A stretch of 11,506 nucleotides of DNA from Nitrospinota bacterium (lineage in GTDB: Bacteria > Nitrospinota > Nitrospinia > JACRGO01): the NCBI GenBank assembly GCA_016212295.1, contig JACRGO010000161.1:1-11506 (forward strand), in the 5' to 3' direction. The translations under genes were made by a program, and so were the position numbers. This document shows positions 1-7,125 of this stretch, one piece after another (the first letter of the stretch is position 1; each line of letters begins with the position of its first letter). The notes under the pieces were generated by a model. That model was not told the DNA's origin. It did not search any database and saw only the letters and a program-made list of their open reading frames with translations.

Positions 1-135
1 ATTTTACAGATTTTGAGCCTGACCTTGTTCGAGAAAAGTCCATTATTTCAAATACTTACAAAAAGAGAATACAAAATACAGGACTGCTATATGCCTAACC
101 AATTGAATTTATTCGATAATTTAACCGGACAGTAG
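1..135 (+). CDS. IS4-type DDE transposase, C-terminal end only (cut by window edge)
   Basis: Reading frame 1 is open from the first base to TAG at 133-135, directly followed by TGA. The 44 residues include ILQILSLTLFEKSP and end with PNQLNLFDNL. That pairing of an LQILSLTLFEK block with a terminal NQLxLFD motif is what I know from the extreme C-terminus of IS4-family DDE transposases of the DUF4372 type. Only the tail is present, so the catalytic DDE residues lie outside the window and I cannot say whether the element is intact. It converges on the redox operon, whose last stop is at 214. The IS end should lie soon after the stop codons, between about 136 and 173, but I could not define a terminal inverted repeat because the other end is missing. 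Family recognition is from memory of the motif. Confidence 0.72.
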   Translation: MLQILSLTLFEKSPLFQILTKREYKIQDCYMPNQLNLFDNLTGQ

Positions 136-173
136 TGAAGAGGCATGATTTTTTTTCCAATCAAATTAATACT

Positions 174-200
174 GTACCGCAGGCGTCCCGCCTGCGGTAC
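174..200. repeat. Perfect 12-bp inverted repeat with 3-nt loop, REP-like hairpin or terminator
   Basis: The arms GTACCGCAGGCG (174-185) and CGCCTGCGGTAC (189-200) are exact reverse complements around TCC. The hairpin starts 13 bases past the stop of the NuoG-like gene and sits between two convergent genes. It would therefore end up in the 3' end of either transcript. Neither side has an immediate T-run, so it is not a textbook intrinsic terminator. GC-rich palindromes of this shape often occur as dispersed REP-like units and can stabilise mRNA ends. Whether it is repeated elsewhere cannot be seen here. Confidence 0.75.
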
Positions 201-213
201 TTGGCAAGCACAT

Positions 214-2817
214 CTATGCCGTCCTATAAATCCGGACCTGGGTGACCTCTGAATTACCGGAGAACAGAATGTTCACAGGGGCGTTTTCAAAATTATTGGG
301 TATGAAGGCCACGCCCTGGGGCGACTTGGAGTTGAATTTGGCCGGGAGGCTCAATCTGCCGTGAGGCGACTCCACAAGGACCATGTCTCCTTCCTTTATG
401 CCATCCAGTTCCTTCATGTCTTTCAGGCTGAGCTCAACGAAGCTCCCTCCGGCAACTGCGTTCAGCGCCTCTGATTTGCGGGAATAAGGTCCGAGATGGT
501 GCAAGAGATTGCCCGTGACCAGGGTGAACGGAAAATCCTTGGGACCCTCGGACGGGGCCGAAAAGGAGACGATACCGGCCTTGCCCTTTGAGTCCGCGCC
601 GGGAGAGTAGGAAACCGTCCCGCCGCACCCTTTCCCTGTGGCGGTGGAAATCCCGCTGTACAGGGGGGAAAGTTGGGCGATCTCGGCCATTGCCTCCTCG
701 GAAATATTTGATTTCAATTTAGCGCCCATTCTTTCGGCGACCTTGCACAGGATATTCAAGTCCGGCAGCGCCTCATCCAAGGGGCTTATCTGCTGGGCAA
801 ATCTCTGGACCCTCCCCTCCATGTTGGTAAAGGTCCCGGTCTTTTCAGCGAAGCTCACGCCCGGCAGGACCACATTGGCGTAAGAGGCGGTTTCCGTTAT
901 GAAGAGGTCCTGGCAAATTATGAATTCAATCTTACCAAGGGCCTCCCGGACCTTTTGCCCGTCCGGATACCTCATCACCGGATCTTCACCCATGATATAA
1001 AGGGCTTTGATCTTGCCGTCGATTGCCTGTTGGATAATATCGCCTGTTTCCTTGCCTGGTTCCGGGACAGGTTTTCCCCACGCCTTTTCGAACTTCTCTC
1101 TCACCTTCGGATCCTTCGCGGACTGGTAGCCAGGAAGCATGTTGGGCGTTACCCCCATGTCGTTGACTCCCTGGGAATTGCTGAATTCGCGGAAAAGCAT
1201 GATCCCGCCCTTGCCGCTGTTTCCGTTGCCGGTCAAAATAATCAGGTTCTTCAATGCCTCAAGGGCCGTTGCATTGCCCGCGTTCCCTATAATGTCCCTG
1301 CCGCACAGGAAGGCCGTTCCCTCAGAGGAAGCGAGCCCCTCGGCGGCCCGAGAAATCTCCGCCGCAGCGACGCCGGTTATCCTCTCCACGTAATCCGGCG
1401 TGAACGTGGAAACTGAATTTCTTAGTTCCTCCAGGTTTTCGATGCGCGATGCGGCAGCCTCCCGCGGGACCAAATTCCTTGTAAGTATTTCATGAATGAT
1501 TCCGTTTACCAGAGCCGCCTCTGTCCCCACCCTGTGAGCAAGGGACTGCGAGGCGATCCGCCCCAGCCGGATGTTCCTGCTGTTCGCGACAATCAACTTC
1601 GCGTTCAACTTAGTCACGGCCCGTCGTATCATATTACCGGCCACCGGACTCTCCTCGGTCGCGTCAGCCCCAGCAAGGAATATAAGCTGGACCTTGTCGA
1701 GACGCTCCAACGGCGCGAGGACCAATCCGCCCAAGGTTTCCGGCAGGCCCTCGCCAACGGCCCTGTTCTTCATGTTAAGGATGTTGTCCACCTTGGCTGA
1801 GCCCACAACGGTCCTGATGAATTTCTGGAATAGATAATTCTCCTCGTTGGACATTCTTTCAGAGCCCATGCCGGCCACTGCCTGTGGTCCGTGTTCATCG
1901 ATAATCCTCTTCAGATTTTTAGAGACCTCTTCCAAGGCGTCGTCCCAAGATACAGGGCTAAGGGTTTTCCCGCTCCTGATCAGGGGTTTGGACAATCTGT
2001 CCTTGCTGTGGATATACTGAAACCCCTGCCATCCCTTGGAGCACTGGAAATTGCCGTTGATTCCAAGTCCGTGCACTGCCTTCGCGCCTGTTACCAGATT
2101 TTCCCTCTCGCGCACGTCGTAGGAGATGGAGCAGCCGGTACCGCAAAAGGAGCATATCGAGTTCACTGTCTTGACGTTCCAGGCCCTTCCCTTCATTATG
2201 AAACGGCTGTTCCTTGCGCCCACCGGGCAGGTGGTGACGCAATGGCCGCAGAAGTCGCAATTCAATTCATTTTGAAAGGGCGTCCCGACGTAGGCGTTGA
2301 ATCCACGCTTCACGAGGCCGATGGCGCCGACGCCTTGGATTTCGTTGCAGACCCTGATGCACTTTCCGCAGAGCACGCAACGGTTGTCGTTTTGTTCGAT
2401 GCAGGGATTGGAGATGTCCGCCTCCTTTTCCTTCCTTGGCATTTTGAACCGGCTCGTCTGAAGCCCGAATTCGTACGTCAGGTCCTGGAGGTGGCATTGT
2501 CCGGCCGCGGGGCAGACAGGGCAATCAAGGGGATGGTGGACCAGCAGCAACTCTATATTGGTCTTCCTGGCCTTGGCGATTTTTTCGGATTTGGTTTTGA
2601 CCACCATTTTATCCGCGGCAGGGGTGACGCAGGAGGCAAAAAGCCTGGGCGGACCGCCCTCTATCTCAACAAGGCAGATGCGGCACGCGCCCGTGGGCGC
2701 AAGGCGGTCGTCGTGGCAGAAGGTGGGTATATAAACCCCGGCCTTTTTCGCGGCGTCCAGAATAGTGGCGCCGTTTTCCACTTCAACCTGTATTCCATCT
2801 ATTGTTACCTTGATCAT
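214..2817 (-). CDS. nuoG: NuoG/HndD-like NADH dehydrogenase large subunit (2Fe-2S, multiple 4Fe-4S, molybdopterin fold)
   Basis: Predicted soluble 867-aa electron-transfer subunit that would receive electrons from the flavoprotein encoded upstream. The N-terminus is a plant-type 2Fe-2S domain with Cys34, 45, 48 and 63. A His-Cys cluster motif follows (His95, Cys99, Cys102, Cys108), then two 4Fe-4S motifs (Cys147/150/153/157 and Cys187/190/193/197). A molybdopterin-oxidoreductase 4Fe-4S motif comes next (Cys222, 225, 229, 259), then the large molybdopterin-type fold and a C-terminal dinucleotide-binding-like domain from about residue 750. Segments such as YIMGEDPVMRYPD and FAEKTGTFTNMEGRVQ resemble both NuoG and FdhA families. 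At about 344-358, where formate dehydrogenases carry the catalytic Cys or Sec, the sequence reads DNILNMKNRAVGEGL with neither. This favours a NuoG role over formate oxidation. ATG start at 2817; only a weak ribosome-binding site. It is the last gene of the operon, 52 bases after the DUF2283 gene. Alternative name: NADP-reducing hydrogenase subunit HndD-like without the H-cluster domain. Confidence 0.88.
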   Translation of the reverse strand: MIKVTIDGIQVEVENGATILDAAKKAGVYIPTFCHDDRLAPTGACRICLVEIEGGPPRLFASCVTPAADKMVVKTKSEKIAKARKTNIELLLVHHPLDCPVCPAAGQCHLQDLTYEFGLQTSRFKMPRKEKEADISNPCIEQNDNRCVLCGKCIRVCNEIQGVGAIGLVKRGFNAYVGTPFQNELNCDFCGHCVTTCPVGARNSRFIMKGRAWNVKTVNSICSFCGTGCSISYDVRERENLVTGAKAVHGLGINGNFQCSKGWQGFQYIHSKDRLSKPLIRSGKTLSPVSWDDALEEVSKNLKRIIDEHGPQAVAGMGSERMSNEENYLFQKFIRTVVGSAKVDNILNMKNRAVGEGLPETLGGLVLAPLERLDKVQLIFLAGADATEESPVAGNMIRRAVTKLNAKLIVANSRNIRLGRIASQSLAHRVGTEAALVNGIIHEILTRNLVPREAAASRIENLEELRNSVSTFTPDYVERITGVAAAEISRAAEGLASSEGTAFLCGRDIIGNAGNATALEALKNLIILTGNGNSGKGGIMLFREFSNSQGVNDMGVTPNMLPGYQSAKDPKVREKFEKAWGKPVPEPGKETGDIIQQAIDGKIKALYIMGEDPVMRYPDGQKVREALGKIEFIICQDLFITETASYANVVLPGVSFAEKTGTFTNMEGRVQRFAQQISPLDEALPDLNILCKVAERMGAKLKSNISEEAMAEIAQLSPLYSGISTATGKGCGGTVSYSPGADSKGKAGIVSFSAPSEGPKDFPFTLVTGNLLHHLGPYSRKSEALNAVAGGSFVELSLKDMKELDGIKEGDMVLVESPHGRLSLPAKFNSKSPQGVAFIPNNFENAPVNILFSGNSEVTQVRIYRTA

Positions 2818-2869
2818 TTTTCTGTTTTCACTAAAATGATTATTAAGCCGTCATAGCTTAACAGCGCAG

Positions 2870-3136
2870 TTAAACCATAGCTGGCCTTGATCCCTTTTTT
2901 TTGAATTTTTTACTGATATTTGTTACTGTTATTCCAACTATTTTCTTACCACGCAATCTTAAAAATATGCCATCCTCCAAAACATCCGTATCAGTTGCAT
3001 TTTGAGGCCGCTCTAAACTTACATACAAAACATCAGCTTCTTCATCAAAATCAAACCATATATGGTTTGCTCCAACTTTTTTAATATGAGGCAATGCCTC
3101 GAATATTTCTTTTACCGCTACGGCTGTTGTTGCCAT
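2870..3136 (-). CDS. Small DUF2283-family protein inside the redox operon
   Basis: An 88-aa protein with the DUF2283 signature FDEEADVLYVSL at about residues 29-40, followed by ATDTDVLEDGIFLRL and KKIVGITVTN. These correspond to the short beta-strand fold of that family. The biochemical function of DUF2283 is unknown to me. Members often occur as small stand-alone genes, sometimes beside DUF4258 proteins in putative toxin-antitoxin-like pairs, and no such partner is visible here. The gene starts 16 bases after the stop of the NuoF-like gene, with a purine-rich GAGGGG site about 8 bases before its ATG. It is probably co-transcribed. Its codons are visibly AT-richer than those of both flanking genes, which suggests later insertion. 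There is no signal peptide, membrane segment or cysteine cluster, so it is unlikely to be an electron carrier. The basic C-terminus (KKFKKKGSR) could bind nucleic acid, but that is speculation. Confidence 0.8.
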   Translation of the reverse strand: MATTAVAVKEIFEALPHIKKVGANHIWFDFDEEADVLYVSLERPQNATDTDVLEDGIFLRLRGKKIVGITVTNISKKFKKKGSRPAMV

Positions 3137-3152
3137 AATATACCCCTCAGCC

Positions 3153-4973
3153 TTACTTGATCGCCCTGAACGGGCAAGCCTCTATGCAGGCCCGGCACTT
3201 CGTGCAGGTAGCGTGGTTGATCCGGGCCGTCTGCTTCTTTTCCCATACCAGGGCGTCGGTTGGACACGGCTTCTTGCAAAGTCCGCACTTGGTGCAGACG
3301 TCCTCGCGCACCTCGAACTTGAGCAGCGGCACGCACACAGTGGCCGCGCAAAACTTGTCCTTTATGTGCTGCTCGTATTCATGCCTGTAATACCGGATGG
3401 TGCTGAGGACCGGGTTGGGCGCGGTCTGGCCCAGGGCGCAAAGCGAGGCGGCCTTGATGTCGTTGCCTAGGTCCTCCAGCTTCTGGATGTCCTCCATCTC
3501 CCCTTCCCCGCGGCAAATCCGCTCCAGGATATCCAGCATTACCTTGGTCCCAACGCGGCAGGGAGTGCATTTCCCGCAGGACTCCTCCGCGGTGAAGTTG
3601 AGAAAATACCGGGCCACGTCCACCATGCAGTTCATCTCGTCCATGACCACCACGCCGCCGGAGCCCATGATGGCGCCGGCCTGGATAAGGGACTCATAAT
3701 CAATCGCCGTTTCCGCGTGCTCGAAGGGGATGCACCCGCCTGAAGGGCCTCCCAATTGGGTGGCCTTGATCTGGACATTTTTTCTGTCCGATCCCCCGCA
3801 GATATCGATCAGCACCTCCCGCAGTTGAATGCCCGCCGGGACCTCTATCAAGCCGGGGTTTTTAATTTTCCCGGTAACGGCGAAGACCTTGGTCCCCTTG
3901 GTCTTTTCCGTCCCTATCTCCGCGTACTTGGCCCCGCCCATGAGGATGATGTGGCCGATATTGGCAAGGGTCTCAACGTTATTGATATTGGTGGGCTTTC
4001 CGAAAAGTCCCTTGATCGCCGGGAATGGCGGCCTGGACCTTGGCATTCCCCTGAAACCCTCTATGGATGCCATGAGGGCCGTTTCCTCGCCGCACACGAA
4101 GGCGCCCGCGCCCTCTTTTATAATGAGTTGGTAGTCAAAGCCGGAGCCCAGGATATTTTTACCGAGATAGCCGTGCTTATTGGCGTCATCGATGGCCACC
4201 AGCAATTGTTCGATGGCCAGTGGATATTCCGCGCGGCAATATATATACCCAGTGTTGGCCCCTATGGCGTAACCGCCGATTATCATGCCCTCCAGGACAG
4301 CGTGTGGATCGCCCTCAAGGACGCTACGGTCCATGAAGGCCCCTGGGTCGCCCTCGTCCGCGTTGCATATAAAATATTTTTGAGGTCCGGGAGACTTGGA
4401 CGCGAAGCTCCATTTCATCCCTGTGGGAAAACCGGCGCCGCCCCTGCCGCGAAGGCCGGACTTGGTCACTTCATCTATAACCTGCTGCTGGGTCATTTCC
4501 TTGAGGACCTTGGTAACGGCCTTGTAGCCGTCCATTGCGATGTAATCATCAAAGCTCTTGGGGTCGATATACCCGCACCGCTTTAGGACTATTTTCCGCT
4601 GTTTAGCGAAGAAGGGAATTTCATCAAAGAACGGGACCCCCTCGTATGGGTTTTCGTCCTTGCCGTTAGTATGCATCTGGGCGAGGACCGACTTCTTGTC
4701 TATCTCCCCTTCCTTGATGTGTTTTTGCAGGATTTTGCCGACTTTTTCAGCATCCACCTGCTTATAAGTCACCCGCGTCCTGCCTGGCATCACGATGTCC
4801 ATAAGGGGCTCCAGGGAGCAGCACCCGATGCACCCCACGGCGTTGAGGTCGGCCTCTATCCCCAATTCCTTCAACTGCCTTTCCACTTCGGGGTAGACCT
4901 TCACTCCACCCGCCGCCTGCCCGCAGGTGGCCATTCCAACAAGGACTTTTATTCTGTCTTTTGCGGTTGCCAT
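3153..4973 (-). CDS. nuoF: NuoF/HndC-like NAD(P)H:acceptor flavoprotein with N-terminal thioredoxin-like and C-terminal 2[4Fe-4S] domains
   Basis: A 606-aa flavoprotein predicted to oxidise or reduce NAD(P)(H) through FMN and pass electrons to Fe-S clusters. Domains in order: a thioredoxin-like ferredoxin domain at about 5-95 with Cys17 and the GCIGCC group at 47-52; the NADH/FMN core, with GLRGRGGAGFPTGMKW near 175 and GAGAFVCGEETALMASIEG near 295; an SLBB-type region; the NuoF 4Fe-4S motif SCGKCTPCR near 465 with a later Cys in ASLCALG; and a C-terminal bacterial ferredoxin with two CxxCxxCxxxCP motifs at about 555-606. This fused architecture is that of HndC/HydB-type subunits in hydrogenase and bifurcating complexes and is longer than classical NuoF (about 440 aa). 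It is the first gene of the operon. The ATG at 4973 is preceded by a GGCGGA stretch, and a strong promoter lies 38-66 bases upstream. No separate NuoE-type subunit is encoded alongside. Confidence 0.93.
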   Translation of the reverse strand: MATAKDRIKVLVGMATCGQAAGGVKVYPEVERQLKELGIEADLNAVGCIGCCSLEPLMDIVMPGRTRVTYKQVDAEKVGKILQKHIKEGEIDKKSVLAQMHTNGKDENPYEGVPFFDEIPFFAKQRKIVLKRCGYIDPKSFDDYIAMDGYKAVTKVLKEMTQQQVIDEVTKSGLRGRGGAGFPTGMKWSFASKSPGPQKYFICNADEGDPGAFMDRSVLEGDPHAVLEGMIIGGYAIGANTGYIYCRAEYPLAIEQLLVAIDDANKHGYLGKNILGSGFDYQLIIKEGAGAFVCGEETALMASIEGFRGMPRSRPPFPAIKGLFGKPTNINNVETLANIGHIILMGGAKYAEIGTEKTKGTKVFAVTGKIKNPGLIEVPAGIQLREVLIDICGGSDRKNVQIKATQLGGPSGGCIPFEHAETAIDYESLIQAGAIMGSGGVVVMDEMNCMVDVARYFLNFTAEESCGKCTPCRVGTKVMLDILERICRGEGEMEDIQKLEDLGNDIKAASLCALGQTAPNPVLSTIRYYRHEYEQHIKDKFCAATVCVPLLKFEVREDVCTKCGLCKKPCPTDALVWEKKQTARINHATCTKCRACIEACPFRAIK

Positions 4974-5010
4974 CTAATATCCGCCATTAAAAATAATAGT
5001 GTCACTTAAT

Positions 5011-5039
5011 ATTATATTTATTAATCCGCCCCGATTCAA
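5011..5039 (-). promoter_or_regulatory. Sigma-70-type promoter for the nuoF-DUF2283-nuoG operon
   Basis: On the minus strand, TTGAAT (5039-5034) and a perfect TATAAT (5016-5011) are separated by exactly 17 bases. The predicted start near 5004 leaves a leader of about 30 bases before the ATG at 4973. A second possible box further upstream has a perfect TTGACA at 5086-5081, with a weaker CATAAA 16 bases on. The boxes are read by eye; transcription has not been shown. Confidence 0.6.
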
Positions 5040-5079
5040 AGGTGCGGGGAAGAGTAATTTTATGGGAAAAACAAAGGAG

Positions 5080-5154
5080 ATGTCAAATTCGAGTGGACGT
5101 GATAAAATAACGGTTCTCGGTTCTCGGTTCACGGTTACCGGTTTTTTCAATTAA
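5080..5154 (+). other. Short ORF preceded by AAAGGAG, running into the repeat element (doubtful)
   Basis: ATG at 5080 opens 24 codons beginning MSNSSGRDKI and ending with TAA at 5152-5154 inside the MITE-like repeat. A good Shine-Dalgarno-like AAAGGAG abuts this ATG, which is too close for an ideal spacing. The second half is only the translation of the heptamer array. It could be a leader ORF, or the severed former start region of a gene before the repeat inserted. It may also mean nothing. Confidence 0.2.
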
Positions 5155-5215
5155 TAATACAGGGCTTTCGGCATTTTTGATATTGGTTTCAAACTGTAAA
5201 CCGTGAACGGTTATT
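5106..5215. repeat. 110-bp MITE-like element with terminal inverted repeats and a heptamer array
   Basis: The ends AATAACGGTTC (5106-5116) and GAACGGTTATT (5205-5215) are inverted repeats with one mismatch in 11. Inside the left end, five consecutive 7-bp units begin CGGTT (5111, 5118, 5125, 5132, 5139), with tails CT, CT, CA, AC, TT. The right end holds degenerate units in the opposite orientation, so 5125-5138 can pair with about 5196-5210. The centre is AT-rich and codes for nothing recognisable. This is the form of a small non-autonomous mobile or dispersed repeat. It fills most of the space between the divergent nuoF and ygiQ genes. No transposase is associated, and target duplications cannot be separated from the palindromic TA at the ends. 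Confidence 0.6.
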
Positions 5216-5226
5216 AATTTTTCTCC

Positions 5227-7020
5227 TTGACCTTCCCCATGGCCTCCAATTTCCTTCCAACCACCCCTCAAGAAGCCAACGCCAGGGGCTGGAACCAATT
5301 GGACGTGATCCTGGTTACCGGCGACGCCTATGTCGACCATCCCTCCTTCGGCGTGGCGGTGGTGGGCCGCTTTCTTGAGTCCCTGGGCGTCCGCGTCGGG
5401 ATCATTGCCATGCCGGACGTGGAAAAGCCGGAGGATTTCACCCGCCTCGGCGCCCCGGCCTGGTTCTTCGGCGTGACTGCCGGAAACCTGGACTCCATGC
5501 TCATGCGCGCAACCGCATCCAGGAAACACCGCTCGGACGACGATTATGCCCCTGGAGGAAAGGCCGGTCTTCGTCCCAAAAGGGCCGCGATAGCTTATTG
5601 CAACAAATTAAGGGAACTCTTCCATGATTCTCAAATTTTGATCGGCGGACTGGAGGCGTCCCTGCGCCGTCATGCCCATTATGATTATTGGGACAACAAG
5701 GTAAGGCGGTCGATGCTGCTGGACTCACGCGCCGACCTCCTGGCCTTCGGCATGGCGGAGCGTCCGTTGGCAGCCATAGTGGAGGCGGTGAGGCGGGGGA
5801 AGCGGTTAAAGGAATTGAAGGACATCCACGGAACCGCGGCAATGATAAGCCTTTCGGAAAGGAAAGAACTTGGCGACGAAGCCGTCACCCTCCCTTCCTA
5901 CGAGGAAGTCTCCGTAAATAAAATCAAATACGCCAGGGCCTCGTGCATTATTCATGATCACCAGAACCCGTGGTCCGGGAAAACGCTCGTTCAGAAACAC
6001 GGAAACAGGTACGTAAGGGTCAACCCGCCCGCCCTTCCCCTTACCACAAAGGAACTCGACGCTGTCCATGCCCTTCCATTCACGCGGGAGCCGCATCCAT
6101 CCTACAAGGAAAGAGTGCCGGCCTTTGAGATGATTCGCTTCTCTGTAACGGCCATGCGGGGCTGCTTTGGAGGCTGCGCCTTCTGCGCCTTGACCGTCCA
6201 CCAGGGCAAGGCCATCCAGAGCCGGTCCGTGAAATCAGTGGAGGAAGAGGTAAAACAAATTACGCGCATGAAGGGATTCACGGGCTACGTGTCCGACGTC
6301 GGCGGTCCCACGGCCAACATGTACATGATGGGTTGCCTCGACTCGAAGGCGGAATCGGCCTGCCGCAAGCTCTCCTGCGTTTTTCCAAATATATGCCGGC
6401 GGCTGGGCACGGACCATTCGCCCCAGATCGAGATGTTGCGGAAGGCAAGCGTGGTGAAGGGAGTAAAGAAGGTGTTCGTAGCTTCAGGCGTAAGGTATGA
6501 TCTTGCGAATCTGTCGCCTGAGTATATCCGCGAACTGGCCAGGAACCATGTGTCAGGCCAGTTGAAGGTCGCGCCTGAGCACTGCCATCCGAAGGTACTG
6601 GCCGCGATGCGGAAACCTCCAATAGAGGAGTTTGAAAAGTTTGAGAAACGCTTCGCCGAGGAATCAAAAAACGCCAAGCTGGACCAATACCTTGTCCCTT
6701 ATTTCATCTCCGCCCATCCCGGATGCGGCCTGGAGGAGCAGATCGCCCTGGCGGAGTATTTAAAAAGCCATAACATGCGTCCACGCCAGGCCCAGGAGTT
6801 TATCCCCCTGCCGCTGACATTGGCCGGGGACATGTATTACACCGGGATTGATCCAATGACCGGCTCTGATGTGGCGGTGGCCAAGGGAGAGAGCGACAGG
6901 AAATTACAGAGGGCCTTGATGCAGTACTTCAAGCCTGAAAACCGGGAGATGGTTAATCAAGCCATGCGGATATGGCAGGGGAGGCAAAGAAAGAAGTCGG
7001 CTACCCCTCAATTACCCTGA
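5227..7020 (+). CDS. ygiQ: YgiQ family radical SAM protein
   Basis: A 597-aa radical SAM protein of the YgiQ (UPF0313) family, whose reaction is not established as far as I know. The N-terminal domain opens with LDVILVTGDAYVDHPSFG, a near-invariant YgiQ signature, and continues with VRVGIIAMPD. The radical SAM cluster motif is CFGGCAFC, giving Cys313, Cys317 and Cys320 for binding 4Fe-4S and S-adenosylmethionine. KVAPEHC and FISAHPGC downstream are also family-typical. The protein ends soon after the core, so it lacks most of the C-terminal extension of the longer E. coli protein, as many homologues do. The start is uncertain: TTG at 5227 gives the full length, while ATG at 5239 (MASNFLPTT) places FLPTT near the start as in relatives. 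Neither has a visible ribosome-binding site, and an in-frame TAA at 5215-5217 excludes anything longer. It is a single gene, divergent from the redox operon. Confidence 0.95.
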   Translation: MTFPMASNFLPTTPQEANARGWNQLDVILVTGDAYVDHPSFGVAVVGRFLESLGVRVGIIAMPDVEKPEDFTRLGAPAWFFGVTAGNLDSMLMRATASRKHRSDDDYAPGGKAGLRPKRAAIAYCNKLRELFHDSQILIGGLEASLRRHAHYDYWDNKVRRSMLLDSRADLLAFGMAERPLAAIVEAVRRGKRLKELKDIHGTAAMISLSERKELGDEAVTLPSYEEVSVNKIKYARASCIIHDHQNPWSGKTLVQKHGNRYVRVNPPALPLTTKELDAVHALPFTREPHPSYKERVPAFEMIRFSVTAMRGCFGGCAFCALTVHQGKAIQSRSVKSVEEEVKQITRMKGFTGYVSDVGGPTANMYMMGCLDSKAESACRKLSCVFPNICRRLGTDHSPQIEMLRKASVVKGVKKVFVASGVRYDLANLSPEYIRELARNHVSGQLKVAPEHCHPKVLAAMRKPPIEEFEKFEKRFAEESKNAKLDQYLVPYFISAHPGCGLEEQIALAEYLKSHNMRPRQAQEFIPLPLTLAGDMYYTGIDPMTGSDVAVAKGESDRKLQRALMQYFKPENREMVNQAMRIWQGRQRKKSATPQLP

Positions 7021-7063
7021 ATGTGGTAAGGAAATTTTCCAACTGTTTTAAAAAGGATAATTT

Positions 7064-7098
7064 CTGCCTCCCAGGGGCAGCCGGGACAAGATTTTTTT
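7064..7098 (+). terminator. Possible weak terminator of ygiQ
   Basis: CTGCC and GGCAG (7064-7068 and 7076-7080) can form a short hairpin, followed 11 bases later by a run of seven T (7092-7098). The gap between stem and T-run is longer than in a classical intrinsic terminator, so this is only a candidate. Confidence 0.3.
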
Positions 7099-7125
7099 GC
7101 TTAATCGCTGATTTTAGAGGAAAAA

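Noticed and set aside
214-2817. Selenocysteine-containing formate dehydrogenase
   Set aside because: There is no in-frame TGA and no Cys at the metal-ligand region of the continuous reading frame.
1891-2856. Plus-strand 321-aa frame opposite the NuoG-like gene
   Set aside because: It lies entirely over a strongly conserved iron-sulfur protein on the other strand and shows no recognisable domain.
3756-4586. Plus-strand 276-aa frame opposite the NuoF-like gene
   Set aside because: It is antisense to the conserved FMN and NADH binding motifs. Its length is explained by the codon bias of the real gene.
5111-5145. CRISPR array
   Set aside because: The 7-bp units are directly adjacent with no spacers, and no cas gene is present.
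5083-5529. Minus-strand 148-aa frame ending in TGNREPRTENR
   Set aside because: Its C-terminus is the translation of the CGGTT heptamer array, and its N-terminus is antisense to ygiQ.
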